A stretch of 37,969 nucleotides of DNA. Source: Acetobacteraceae bacterium. GTDB taxonomy: Bacteria; Pseudomonadota; Alphaproteobacteria; Acetobacterales; Acetobacteraceae. The DNA lies in the NCBI GenBank assembly GCA_027487385.1, contig JAIYDS010000042.1, positions 1 to 37,969 on the forward strand, given 5' to 3'. Below the pieces are notes generated by a model that did no database searches, was not told the DNA's origin, and worked only from the letters and a program-made list of their open reading frames with translations. Below, piece by piece: positions 18,495 through 27,047 of this stretch; the first letter of the stretch is position 1, and each line of letters begins with the position of its first letter. The position numbers and the translations under genes were made by a program.

Positions 18495-19288
18495 CAGGCC
18501 GCGAGCCACCCGCCATCAATGGACAGGGCCGAGCCATTCACCCCGCCCGAGCCGGGACCGACGAGCCAGAGCGCCATGCGCGCCACCTCCTCGACCTCGA
18601 TCCAGCGCTTGGAGGGCTGCTTGGCCAAAAGGTGATCCTTCAGCGCCACCTCCTCGCTCACGCCGAATTTCGCGGCGAGCGGGGGAACCTGCGCCTCGGC
18701 CAGCGGTGTGCGCACGAAGCCGGGGCAGATCGCGTTGCAGGTCACATTCGCCTGCGCGACTTCGAGCGCCACGGACTTGGTCAGCCCCACCACGCCATGC
18801 TTGGCCGCGACATAGGCGGTCTTGTAAGGGCTCGCCACCAGGCCATGCGCGCTCGCCACATTGATGATGCGGCCGTAATTCCGCGCCAGCATGCCCGGCA
18901 GCGCCGCCGCGATCGCGTGGAAATTGCTGCTCATGTTGATGGCGATGATCGCATCCCACTTCTCGGCCGGGAAATCCTGGACCGGCGAGACGAATTGGAT
19001 GCCCGCATTGTTCACGAGGATGTCGAGCTTGCCGAACTCGGCCTCGGCGGCCGCCACCATGGCGCGCACCTGATCCGGCTTGGACATGTCCGCCGGGCTA
19101 TAAGGGGCGGCGGCCACGCCCATCAGCGCGCCGATCTCGGCGCGCGCAGCGGCGATCTCCTCGGCCTTGCCGAAGCCGTTCAGCATCACCTTCGCGCCGG
19201 CCTCGGCATAAATCCGCGCAATGCCGAGCCCGATGCCGCTGGTGGAGCCGGTGATGAGGGCGGATTGCCCCTCCAGAATTCGTTCCAT
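18494..19288 (-). CDS. bdhA: 3-Hydroxybutyrate dehydrogenase
   Basis: The protein has 264 residues, an SDR. It oxidises (R)-3-hydroxybutyrate to acetoacetate with NAD+. The coenzyme motif TGSTSGIG lies at residues 13-20, NNAG near 93-96, and the catalytic Ser146, Tyr159 and Lys163 are present. The long C-terminal region with LAEAQVPPLAAKFGVSEEVAL and a conserved final DGGWLAA distinguishes BDH from generic SDRs. ATG 19288 is preceded by GAGGCAAGG. It is divergent from the small secreted peptide gene, with TGCATTGCA near 19,313-19,321 upstream. Product acetoacetate feeds acetyl-CoA and then acs-linked metabolism and pckA. Confidence 0.93.
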   Translation of the reverse strand: MERILEGQSALITGSTSGIGLGIARIYAEAGAKVMLNGFGKAEEIAAARAEIGALMGVAAAPYSPADMSKPDQVRAMVAAAEAEFGKLDILVNNAGIQFVSPVQDFPAEKWDAIIAINMSSNFHAIAAALPGMLARNYGRIINVASAHGLVASPYKTAYVAAKHGVVGLTKSVALEVAQANVTCNAICPGFVRTPLAEAQVPPLAAKFGVSEEVALKDHLLAKQPSKRWIEVEEVARMALWLVGPGSGGVNGSALSIDGGWLAA

Positions 19289-19441
19289 TCGCCTTGCCTC
19301 AATTCTTCTTTGTGCATTGCAATACCGCGAATGGCAGCAAGTCTCAACCGCGCGACACATGCGACAGAAGGGGCGATCAGCCTGCGACGGAGCGCCCGCA
19401 TATTGCCCTCAACAGACGTTCACCCTGCTGGAGACCTTCCC

Positions 19442-19627
19442 ATGCGCAAGATCCTTTTCGCCGCCGCCGCGCTGATCGCCCTCGCCGCCCAGGCCGATGC
19501 GGCGTCCCGCATCCCGGCGCCGGCCACCACGGCGATCCAGCTGACGGGCGGCCTGGGCCATGGCACCCGCCCGGCCCTGCCGCGCGACGTCCAGGTCGCG
19601 CAGATCGCCCCCACCGGGAAGGATTGA
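19442..19627 (+). CDS. Tiny secreted peptide
   Basis: The protein has only 61 residues. It starts MRKILFAAAALIALAAQADA, a textbook signal peptide with cleavage probably after ADA, leaving a mature peptide of about 41 residues ending QIAPTGKD with no cysteines. I recognise no family. There is no strong Shine-Dalgarno (GGAGACC at -11). It lies 63 bases before the class II aldolase gene in the same direction. Codon use looks normal for the region, which supports it being real, but its small size keeps confidence moderate. Confidence 0.55.
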   Translation: MRKILFAAAALIALAAQADAASRIPAPATTAIQLTGGLGHGTRPALPRDVQVAQIAPTGKD

Positions 19628-19690
19628 GCGCTTGCGCCCCGGCCGCCGGCATGGATTGATGCGGTCTTTCCAAGCCCCGGAGAGCCCCGC

Positions 19691-20464
19691 ATGTCCGCCG
19701 TCCAGGACCCCGCCGCCGATGTCTACGCCGAACAGCGCCGCCAGGCCCGCATCGACATGGCCGCCGCCCATCGCCTGGCCGTGCTGCATGACTTCCACGA
19801 GGCGATCGACAACCACTTCACCCTGATGGTCCCCGGCCGCCCCGGCCGCTTCTACCTGAACGCCTACGGTCTGCATTGGTCCGAGGTCACCGCCAGCAAC
19901 CTCATCGAGGTCGCCTATGACGGTACCGTGCTGGATGGCAGCGGCCCGGCCGATCGCAGCGCCATCTGCATCCATGCGCCCATCCACGAGATCACGGGTG
20001 CCGAATGCGTGCTGCACACGCACATGCCCTATGTCACCGCCATCTCGCAGCTCGAAGACATGACCATCGAGATGACGGGGCAGAGCGCGCTGCAATTCCA
20101 CGGCCGCATCGCCTATGACTACGACTACAACGGCTTCGCCCTGGAGCATGAGGAGGGCGAGCGCATGGCCGCCCTGATGAACGGCAAGCCCATCCTGATG
20201 CTGGCCAATCACGGCGTCATCGTCACCGGCAATTCCGTCGCCCAGGCCTATCACCGCCTCTACTACCTGGAGCGCGCCTGCCGGACGCAGATGTTTTCCA
20301 TGTGGACCAATGCCCGCCGCCGCTTCGTGAAGGAAGAGGTGCTGGAGAAGATGAAGGCACAGCGGGCCTGGAAGGATCCGACCATGGCGATGACGGGGCC
20401 GGAATACCACTTCGCCGCGTTGAAGCGGGTGCTGGACAAGTCCGATCCCAGCTACGCGGATTGA
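19691..20464 (+). CDS. Class II aldolase/adducin family protein
   Basis: The protein has 257 residues. The fold is the zinc-dependent class II aldolase: HFTLMVPG near the start, then VLHTHMPYVTA with the two metal-binding histidines, and LANHGVIVTG with the third histidine. Family members cleave or epimerise sugar phosphates (fuculose- or ribulose-5-phosphate type), but short members without the phosphate-binding loop are common and uncharacterised; here the acidic metal-site Glu (the E of HEIT) is present. ATG 19691 follows GGAGAG. The gene ends in a double hairpin and converges on a Bug-type binding protein. Confidence 0.85.
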   Translation: MSAVQDPAADVYAEQRRQARIDMAAAHRLAVLHDFHEAIDNHFTLMVPGRPGRFYLNAYGLHWSEVTASNLIEVAYDGTVLDGSGPADRSAICIHAPIHEITGAECVLHTHMPYVTAISQLEDMTIEMTGQSALQFHGRIAYDYDYNGFALEHEEGERMAALMNGKPILMLANHGVIVTGNSVAQAYHRLYYLERACRTQMFSMWTNARRRFVKEEVLEKMKAQRAWKDPTMAMTGPEYHFAALKRVLDKSDPSYAD

Positions 20465-20517
20465 GGAGGGCGCCGCCCTCCTCAAACTCCTCCCGCCAAG
20501 GGCCGAGAGGCCCTTGG
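20463..20517. terminator. Double hairpin at a convergent junction (aldolase / Bug protein)
   Basis: GAGGAGGGC (20,463-20,471) pairs perfectly with GCCCTCCTC (20,475-20,483) over a triloop; CCAAGGGCC (20,496-20,504) pairs with GGCCCTTGG (20,509-20,517) around GAGA. This is the same triloop-then-GNRA design as at 4,204, and it lies directly after the aldolase stop codon. Confidence 0.75.
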
Positions 20518-20523
20518 AACCCG

Positions 20524-21504
20524 TCAGTCGGCCGTGGCACCTGAGGCGCGGACGATGGGCACCCAGAGGTCGATTTCATCGCGCACGAATTGCGCGAAGC
20601 GCGCGGGGGAATAGCCGCGCATGGCGGGCGTGCCCATCTCGTTGAAGCGACGCGCCACTTCGGGGTCCGCCAGGGCCTGGTCGATCGCGCTCCACATGCG
20701 CTCCGTGATCGCGGGCGGCAAATTCGCCGGGCCGAAGATACCGAACCAGGAATAGGATTTGTAGTTGGGCAGGCCGACCTCGGCCGCCGTCGGCACCTCG
20801 GGCATGAGCGTGGAACGCTCATCTGTCGCCACAAACAGCGTGCGCGCCTGGCCATCGCGGTGGAAGGGCAGAACCTGGCTCGGAATATCGCTGGTGAAAT
20901 GGATGTCGCCCGCAATCAGCGCGGCATAGACCTGCCCACCGCCGCGATAGGGCACATGCACCGCCTGGGTGTTCGTCTGCGCGAGGAAACTCGCGCTGCC
21001 GATATGCCCTGACGAGCCGATCCCGCTGCTGCCATAGGCGAAGCGGTTCGGGTTGGCCCGCAGCTGCGCGATCCAATCCGCCGTGTCGCGCACGCGCAAG
21101 CCGCGCGTGGTGACGGTGTGGCAGATCGGGATGAAATTGGTGGGCGAGATCGCGGTCAGATCCCGCACCGGATCATAGGGCAGGTTGCGATAGAGCCCGA
21201 CCGCAAGCCCCGTCGAAGACAGCGTCGCCAAGACGAAGTTATATCCATCCGGCGGAGACTTCGCGACGAAATCCGTCCCCACCGTGGAGCCCGCACCGGG
21301 GCGGTTCTCGACGATCACATTCTGCCCCAGCGCGGCCGCGATCTTGGGTGCCAGCAGCCGCAAGGTGATGTCCGAGCCACCGCCGGGGCCGAAGGGCACG
21401 ATCATGCGGATGGGCCGGTTGGGCCATGGGCCGGTCTGGGCCGCGGCGATGGCAGGCGCAGCAAGCAGTGGCGCGGCGAGGATGGAGCGGCGGTTCAGCG
21501 GCAT
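20524..21504 (-). CDS. Tripartite tricarboxylate transporter substrate-binding protein (Bug family)
   Basis: The protein has 326 residues and a signal peptide with an RR motif (MPLNRRSILAAPLLAAPAIAAAQ), so Tat or Sec export is possible. The mature part has the Bug signatures WPNRPIRMIVPFGPGGGSD, ENRPGAGSTVGTDFVAK and VPYRGGGQ, forming a periplasmic two-lobed carboxylate-binding protein. The start is well placed after GAGGAGAG. No TctA/TctB membrane genes are nearby, so it is an orphan binding protein, common in alpha- and betaproteobacteria. The ligand is unknown. Confidence 0.93.
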   Translation of the reverse strand: MPLNRRSILAAPLLAAPAIAAAQTGPWPNRPIRMIVPFGPGGGSDITLRLLAPKIAAALGQNVIVENRPGAGSTVGTDFVAKSPPDGYNFVLATLSSTGLAVGLYRNLPYDPVRDLTAISPTNFIPICHTVTTRGLRVRDTADWIAQLRANPNRFAYGSSGIGSSGHIGSASFLAQTNTQAVHVPYRGGGQVYAALIAGDIHFTSDIPSQVLPFHRDGQARTLFVATDERSTLMPEVPTAAEVGLPNYKSYSWFGIFGPANLPPAITERMWSAIDQALADPEVARRFNEMGTPAMRGYSPARFAQFVRDEIDLWVPIVRASGATAD

Positions 21505-21575
21505 GGGGGTCTCTCCTCAGAGCGGCCAGCATGGCGCGCCCCGAAGCCCCCTGTCCATCGCCGAAATCGGTCCGG

Positions 21576-22310
21576 CTAGAGGACGAAATCCGGCCGCGGC
21601 AGCGCCAGATAGGCATCGCGCAGCGCCTGGGACCAGCCATCGCGAATGGTGCGGTAATAGGGATCCTCATCGGTGATCCGCCGGCGCGTGCAGGTGGCAA
21701 GCTCATTGGTGCGGATCACGCCGAGGTCGAGCGGCATGCCCACCGAGAGGTTGGAGCGCAGCGTGCTGTCCATGCTGATCAGCGTCAGCGCCACCCCTTC
21801 GATCAGGGAAGTGCGTGGCGTCAGCACGCGGTCCAGGATGGGCTTGCCGTATTTGTGCTCGCCGATCTGCAGGAAGGGCGTGTCATCCGTCGCCTCGATG
21901 AAATTGCCGGCGGAATAGATCAGGAAAAGCCGGGGCGGCCCGCCCGCGATCTGCCCGCCCAGCAGCAGGCTGCAATCAAAGGCCAGCCCCTGCGCCGCGA
22001 GGGCCGGCCCATCCTGCTGCGCCACCAGCCGCACCGCCGCACCCACCAACTGCGCCGCCACCACCATGTCCGGCACATCGGTCAGCTTCTGCAGCAGCCC
22101 ATTGTGCCAGACGCCCGCCTGCAAATGGTTCCAGACCGCCTGGGTGATGGCGAGATTGCCGGCCGTGGTCAGCAGCAGGGCCCGCTCGCCCGGCTGCTCC
22201 ACCGCGAACATCTTCGAGAATGTCGAGATATTGTCGAGCCCGGCATTGGTCCGCGTGTCGGAGAGCATGACGATGCCCTCATTCACCGAAAGCCCCACGC
22301 AATAGGTCAT
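21576..22310 (-). CDS. Anbu, ancestral beta-subunit proteasome-like protease
   Basis: The protein has 244 residues. It is the Anbu type of Ntn-hydrolase: MTYCVGLSVNEGIVMLSDTR places a Thr directly after Met as the expected catalytic N-terminal threonine after Met removal, followed by the conserved SDTRTNAGLDNISTF block and the active-site Asp and Lys (SKMFAVE). Anbu forms open helical dodecamers related to 20S and HslV. GGAGGGAAG precedes the start. It is the last gene of the minus-strand cluster ATP-grasp - alpha-E - Anbu. Most other Anbu operons also carry a transglutaminase-like gene; here none lies between alpha-E and Anbu (36-base gap). Confidence 0.9.
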   Translation of the reverse strand: MTYCVGLSVNEGIVMLSDTRTNAGLDNISTFSKMFAVEQPGERALLLTTAGNLAITQAVWNHLQAGVWHNGLLQKLTDVPDMVVAAQLVGAAVRLVAQQDGPALAAQGLAFDCSLLLGGQIAGGPPRLFLIYSAGNFIEATDDTPFLQIGEHKYGKPILDRVLTPRTSLIEGVALTLISMDSTLRSNLSVGMPLDLGVIRTNELATCTRRRITDEDPYYRTIRDGWSQALRDAYLALPRPDFVL

Positions 22311-22346
22311 CGCTTCCCTCCAGCCCTGTGCCGGAAGGATGCCTGA

Positions 22347-23285
22347 TCAGGCGCGGATGTAGAAGCTCTCCACGGCCTGGCCGAGTTCGGCCGTGTTCCC
22401 GATCATGTTGGTCAGGTAGTCATGCAGGCCGCTCGCCATGATCTCCTCGATCCGGCCGAATTTGAGCTTGGCCTGGATCTCACCCGCCATGCGGTGCGGC
22501 TCGCCCCGCCTGCCGCCCTGCTCCATCGCGATGCCTTCCAGCACCTCGCAGACGCGGTTGTAGCAGGCGGCCAGGCTGCGCGGCAGCTCGGGCCGCAGGA
22601 TCAGCAATTCGGCGATGCGCGCGGGCTCCAGCCGGTCACGGAAGACCCAGTGATAGGCCCGCAGCGCGGAGACGGATTGCAGCACCGCCTGCCATTGGCC
22701 ATGCGCCACGGTGGTGTCGGCGGCGCTCTCCAGCAGGTCATGCTTCACATCGAGCAGCCGCGCCGTGTTGTCGGCGCGCTCCAGCGCGGTGCCGAGTTGG
22801 ACGAAGAGCCAGGCCTCGCCACGCAGCATGGTGTCCATGGAGGCGCCATTGAACAGCAGCACGCGCTCGCGCACCCATTCGAGGAAGCCGGGCAGCTTCT
22901 CGCCCTGGAAATCCGCGGGCTCGATCTGCCGCAGATGGTTCCAGCTGTCGGACATGGCGCTCCACATGTCCACCGTCAGCGCGGTGCGCACCGTGCGCGC
23001 ATTGTGCCGCGCCGCGGCGAAGCAGGGGATGATGCCCGAGGGGTTGTCCGGGTCCCGCACCAGGAAGTCGATCACCGCCTCCTGCGTCACTTCGCTGTGC
23101 TTCGCGAAGAACCCCGGCTCGCAGCCGGCGGCGACGAGCAGCGAGCGCCATTCATCGCCCTCGGTGTTCAACTCGGCCGTCAGCCCGGCCATGCGCGAGG
23201 CGACGGACAGCCCGCGCGCGACATTGGCCGCACGCTCGGTGTAGCGGCCCAGCCAGAAGAGGCTGTCAGCGGTGCGGCTCAGCAT
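22347..23285 (-). CDS. Alpha-E domain protein of the Anbu cluster
   Basis: The protein has 312 residues, all-helical, starting MLSRTADSLFWLGRYTERA, the characteristic alpha-E (DUF403) start. The family is of unknown biochemical function and is nearly always encoded next to circularly permuted ATP-grasp and/or transglutaminase-like genes, where it is proposed to belong to a peptide-modification or peptide-synthesis system. Its start overlaps the end of the ATP-grasp gene by seven bases, so the two are translationally coupled. Confidence 0.9.
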   Translation of the reverse strand: MLSRTADSLFWLGRYTERAANVARGLSVASRMAGLTAELNTEGDEWRSLLVAAGCEPGFFAKHSEVTQEAVIDFLVRDPDNPSGIIPCFAAARHNARTVRTALTVDMWSAMSDSWNHLRQIEPADFQGEKLPGFLEWVRERVLLFNGASMDTMLRGEAWLFVQLGTALERADNTARLLDVKHDLLESAADTTVAHGQWQAVLQSVSALRAYHWVFRDRLEPARIAELLILRPELPRSLAACYNRVCEVLEGIAMEQGGRRGEPHRMAGEIQAKLKFGRIEEIMASGLHDYLTNMIGNTAELGQAVESFYIRA

Positions 23286-24748
23286 GCGCCCGCACTCCCC
23301 GAAGATTGCGATTGCGTTTGCGTGCCAGGATCGGCCTCCAGCACCCAGGTGTCCTTGGTGCCGCCGCCCTGGCTGGAATTCACCACGAGCGAGCCCTCGC
23401 GCAGCGCGACTCGCGTCAGCCCGCCCGGGACGATGCGCACCGTATCGCGGGTGCTGAGCACGAAGGGCCGCAGATCCACATGGCGCGGGGCGATGCCCGC
23501 CTCCACCAGCGTGGGCACGGTGGAGAGCGCGAGCGTCGGCTGGGCGATATAGTCCTGCGGCCGCGCCTGGATGCGCGCCGCGAACTCAGCACGCTCGGCC
23601 GCCGTCGCATGCGGGCCAATCAGCATGCCATAGCCGCCCGAGCCCTGCGCCAGCTTCACCACCAGCTTGTCGAGATTGGCCAGCACTTCCTTGCGGTCCT
23701 CCTCGCGCTCGCAGAGCAGCGTCGGGACATTGGCGAGCTTGGGTTCCTCGCCGAGATAGAAGCGGATCATCTCGGGCACATAGGGGTAGATCGCCTTGTC
23801 ATCGGCGATGCCGCAGCCAGGTGCGTTGCACAGCGTGACATTGCCGGCGCGATAGGCGGACATGAGGCCGGGCACGCCCAGCATGCTGTCCGGCCGGAAG
23901 GCCTCGGGGTCCAGGTAGTCGTCGTCAATGCGGCGGTAGATCACGTCCACGCGCTTCTTGCCCGCCGTGGTGCGCATGTAGACCACCTTCTCCTCGACGA
24001 AGAGATCGGGGCCTTCCAGCACTTCCACGCCCATCTCATCGGCCAGGAAGCAATGCTCGTAATAGGCGCTGTTGAAGGCGCCGGGGGTGAGGATGACGAC
24101 GGTCGGGTTAGGCCCCGCACGCTCGGGCGCCACGGCCTTCAGCGTGGTCAGCAGATCCTCGGGGTAGCGGTTCACGGGCGCGATGCGATGGCGGGCCATG
24201 AGGCGCGGGAAGAGCCGCAGCATCGCCTCGCGATTTTCCAGCATGTAGGAAACGCCGGAGGGCGTGCGCGCATTGTCCTCCAGCACATAGAACTGGTCCG
24301 GTCCGGTGCGGACCAGGTCAATGCCGGCGATATGGGTATAGACGCCGCCCGGCGGCGCGAAGCCCTGCATTTCCGGCCGGAACTGCTCATTGCCGGCGAT
24401 CAGGTGACCCGGGATGCGGCCGGCGCGCAGGATGTCCTGCTTGCCGTAGATATCGGCCAGGAAGGCGTTCAGCGCGCGCACCCGCTGGGTGAGCCCGGCC
24501 GAGAGCCCCTCCCACTCCGCACGCGCCAGGATGCGGGGGATGATGTCGAAGGGGATCAACCGCTCCGGATCGCCGCCCTCGCCATAGACGGCGAAGGTGA
24601 TGCCGACGCGGCGAAACAGCACCTCCGCCTCGGCCCGCTTGGCCATGAGGGCCGCCTGGGGCGTCTCGCGCAGCCAATCGGCGATGGCCGCATAGGCAAG
24701 GCGGAGCGAATCCCCCGATCCCATTTCGTCAAAGGCTGGCACCGTCAT
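23279..24748 (-). CDS. Circularly permuted ATP-grasp type 2 protein
   Basis: The protein has 489 residues. It is the CP_ATPgrasp_2 family: FDEMGSGD at the start (cf. the conserved YDEM), FYVLEDNARTPSGVSYMLENR in the middle (DN.R..SG.SYM), a Gly-rich GSGGYGMLIGP nucleotide loop, and a DLRPFVLS...RVALREGSLVVNSSQGGGTKDTW C-terminal core. ATP-grasp enzymes form amide or thioester bonds through acyl phosphates; the substrate of this family is unknown but ligation or modification of peptides is proposed. ATG 24748 is chosen over more upstream starts because the family begins close to it. It is divergent from a ThDP enzyme across 145 bases. Confidence 0.9.
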   Translation of the reverse strand: MTVPAFDEMGSGDSLRLAYAAIADWLRETPQAALMAKRAEAEVLFRRVGITFAVYGEGGDPERLIPFDIIPRILARAEWEGLSAGLTQRVRALNAFLADIYGKQDILRAGRIPGHLIAGNEQFRPEMQGFAPPGGVYTHIAGIDLVRTGPDQFYVLEDNARTPSGVSYMLENREAMLRLFPRLMARHRIAPVNRYPEDLLTTLKAVAPERAGPNPTVVILTPGAFNSAYYEHCFLADEMGVEVLEGPDLFVEEKVVYMRTTAGKKRVDVIYRRIDDDYLDPEAFRPDSMLGVPGLMSAYRAGNVTLCNAPGCGIADDKAIYPYVPEMIRFYLGEEPKLANVPTLLCEREEDRKEVLANLDKLVVKLAQGSGGYGMLIGPHATAAERAEFAARIQARPQDYIAQPTLALSTVPTLVEAGIAPRHVDLRPFVLSTRDTVRIVPGGLTRVALREGSLVVNSSQGGGTKDTWVLEADPGTQTQSQSSGSAGAC

Positions 24749-24893
24749 GAACCCTGATCCCGGCAGTCTGAGGGAGCATTGCCAAAGCCTTGCACGCGGC
24801 ACAAGCCAGCCCGGCGCCAAAAGCGCATCGGCCCGGGCGGCTCTGCCCAAGTCGCGGGCAGCTGCCTATGCTTGGCCGATCAGGGAGAATGCC

Positions 24894-26510
24894 ATGAACG
24901 ACCAGCCGCAGCTCACCACCGGCGCCGAAGCGATGGTGCAAAGCTTCGCCGATGCCGGGATGCCGGCGATCTTTGGCGTGCCGGGCGGGGGTTCGAGCCT
25001 GGACCTGATCGCCGCCGCCAAGGCACAGGGCATTCCCTTCATCCTGGCCCGCACCGAAAATGGCGCCGGCATCATGGCCGGGGCGCTGGCGGAACTCACG
25101 AACAATCCGGTCGGGCTGCTCACCACGCGGGGCCCCGGCGTCTCCAACGCGGCAAATGGCATGGCCAATGCCTCGCTGGAGCGCGCGGCGGTGATCCTGG
25201 TGGCGGATGGCTTCGCCGCGCGCGAGAGCCGCTATGTGACCCACCAGCTCTTCGACCAGGCGGCGATGATGGCGCCCGTGACGCGCGCCTGCGGCGTGGG
25301 TGCGGCGGAAGCCCCGCGCGTGCTGGCCGCCGCCATGGGCGCGCCGCGCGGCCCCGGCTATCTGGAGTTGGCCGGCGATGCGGCCCGGGCCCCTGCCGCG
25401 CCGGCTCTCGCCATTGCGCCCGCGCTGCTGGAGGGCCCCTCCCCCACCGCGCTGGCCGAGGCGCGGCGCATGCTGACCGCTGCCCAGCGCCCCGCCCTCA
25501 TCATCGGCCTGGAAGCGACCGAGCCCGCCCGCGCCGCGGCCACGCGCCGGCTGGTGGAGGCGCTGGGTTGCCCGGCGCTGGTCACCTACAAGGCCAAGGG
25601 CGTGCTGCCGGATTTGCACCCCCTGTTTGGCGGCGTCTTCACCGGCGGCGAGGCCGAGGCGCCGCTGCTGCGCGAAGCGGATCTCATCCTGCTCCTCGGC
25701 GCCGATCCGGTGGAATTCGTGGGCCAGCCCTGGCGCTACAGCGCGCCCATCCTCGACCTCGCCTGCGCCGCGCGGGAGATGGAGTATCGCAGCGCGGCGC
25801 TGGCCATCATCGGCGCCTGGGAGATCGCGGCCGCAGCCCTGGCCGAGGATGCGCCGCGCCGCGCCTGGCCGGATGGCCGACTCGGCGCGCTGCGCGCCGC
25901 CTGGCTGGCGGCGCTGGAGAATGCGCCGGGCGGCAATCGCGGCATGGCGCCGTCGGACATCGTGCGCGTGACGCAGGATGCCTGCCGGCGGCTTGGCGCC
26001 GATCCGCGCGTGAGCGTGGATGCGGGCGCGCATATGTTCGCCGCCACCACCTTCTGGCAGGCCGAGCGCCCGGGGGACCTGCTGATTTCCAACGGCCTGG
26101 CCACCATGGGCTATGCCCTGCCCGCCGCCATCGCCGCCGCCTGGCATGACCCGAAGCGCGGCGCCGTGGCCTTCACCGGCGATGGCGGGCTGCTGATGGC
26201 GATCGGCGAATTGGCCACCGCCGCCGCGATGGGCGTGAACCTGACGGTGGTGGTGTTCAATGACGCCACACTCTCGCTGATCGACATCAAGAAGGGCGAG
26301 CGCGATCTGCCCGAGGGCGCGCTGGACTGGCCCCTGGTGGATTTCGCCACGGTGATGCGCGGCATGGGCGGCCGGGCCTGGCACGCCGGAGATGCAAGCG
26401 CGCTCGACGCCGCCCTCGCCGAGGCCTTGGCCGCGCCGGGCCCGCGCCTGATTGACGTGCGGACGGACCCTTCCAGCTACCCGGCGCAGATCAAGGCCTT
26501 GCGCGGATAG
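24894..26510 (+). CDS. Thiamine-diphosphate-dependent enzyme, acetolactate-synthase-like
   Basis: The protein has 538 residues in the usual three-domain order: Pyr domain (GVPGGGSSLDL...RTENGAGIMAGA, with the catalytic Glu in TENGA), a central NAD/FAD-fold domain, and the PP domain with the ThDP/Mg motif GDGGLLMAIGEL...VVFNDATLSLI. The start is supported by CAGGGAGA (24,881-24,888). It is annotated best as an acetolactate-synthase-family or benzoylformate-decarboxylase-like enzyme. No small regulatory subunit gene is adjacent, so it is probably not the biosynthetic IlvB. The reaction is not determined. Its 3' end runs into a short 25-base tandem repeat. Confidence 0.85.
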   Translation: MNDQPQLTTGAEAMVQSFADAGMPAIFGVPGGGSSLDLIAAAKAQGIPFILARTENGAGIMAGALAELTNNPVGLLTTRGPGVSNAANGMANASLERAAVILVADGFAARESRYVTHQLFDQAAMMAPVTRACGVGAAEAPRVLAAAMGAPRGPGYLELAGDAARAPAAPALAIAPALLEGPSPTALAEARRMLTAAQRPALIIGLEATEPARAAATRRLVEALGCPALVTYKAKGVLPDLHPLFGGVFTGGEAEAPLLREADLILLLGADPVEFVGQPWRYSAPILDLACAAREMEYRSAALAIIGAWEIAAAALAEDAPRRAWPDGRLGALRAAWLAALENAPGGNRGMAPSDIVRVTQDACRRLGADPRVSVDAGAHMFAATTFWQAERPGDLLISNGLATMGYALPAAIAAAWHDPKRGAVAFTGDGGLLMAIGELATAAAMGVNLTVVVFNDATLSLIDIKKGERDLPEGALDWPLVDFATVMRGMGGRAWHAGDASALDAALAEALAAPGPRLIDVRTDPSSYPAQIKALRG

Positions 26511-26563
26511 CGCAGGGAAGGGGCCATGCGGGTAGCGCAGGGAAAGAGCCCGGCGGGTGGCGC
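26503..26563 (+). repeat. 25-base tandem repeat, about 2.5 copies
   Basis: GCGGATAGCGCAGGGAA (from 26,503), GCGGGTAGCGCAGGGAA (from 26,528) and GCGGGTGGCGCAG (from 26,553) recur at exactly 25 bases. The first copy includes the stop codon of the ThDP-enzyme gene, and the last ends just before the stop of the convergent DoxX-like gene. There is no hairpin terminator at this junction, unlike three other convergent junctions. Confidence 0.8.
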
Positions 26564-26566
26564 AGC

Positions 26567-26983
26567 TCAGGCCGTGGCGGGCCTGGAACCGCCGATCCGG
26601 TAGCGGTCCCAGTCGCGCAGGAGGTAGAGCGCGAAGAAAGCGGCCAGGATCGGCACGCCCGCGATGAAGAAATGGTTGCTCACCGGATTCCACGGCGCGA
26701 GGATCCGCGGGATGGAGACGATCACCGTCACGCTGTGCAGCAGCAGCACGATCCCATAGGTGATGCGCGGCTTGTAGCCCACCAGCAGCGCCAGGGAGAT
26801 CAGCACCTGCACCACGCCCAGGATGGGCGGCACATAGGCGCCGAAACTGATCCCGTAGAAATTGCGGAAAATCGCCAGGGTCGTCGCCGGCACGACGAAT
26901 TTCTCGATCCCCCATTGCAGGAAAAACAAGCCCAGCGTGATGCGCATCACGAGCAGGGCAAGGGCAAGGCGGGATTCAAGCAT
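26567..26983 (-). CDS. DoxX-like small membrane protein
   Basis: The protein has 138 residues and four hydrophobic segments. The sequence LVMRITLGLFFLQWGIEKF near the N-terminus and VPPILGVVQVLISLALLVGY match the DoxX/DoxD-like family of inner-membrane proteins, whose biochemical role is uncertain (some are linked to quinone or thiol redox). It begins 64 bases after the neighbouring crotonase stop on the same strand, so it could be the last gene of the aromatic cluster's minus-strand operon. Confidence 0.75.
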   Translation of the reverse strand: MLESRLALALLVMRITLGLFFLQWGIEKFVVPATTLAIFRNFYGISFGAYVPPILGVVQVLISLALLVGYKPRITYGIVLLLHSVTVIVSIPRILAPWNPVSNHFFIAGVPILAAFFALYLLRDWDRYRIGGSRPATA

Positions 26984-27047
26984 GGCGCGGGGCCTCCGGC
27001 CGCCGGGATGGCGGCTGAATTGGCCTTCGCGCCCTCGCTGGGTGAAG

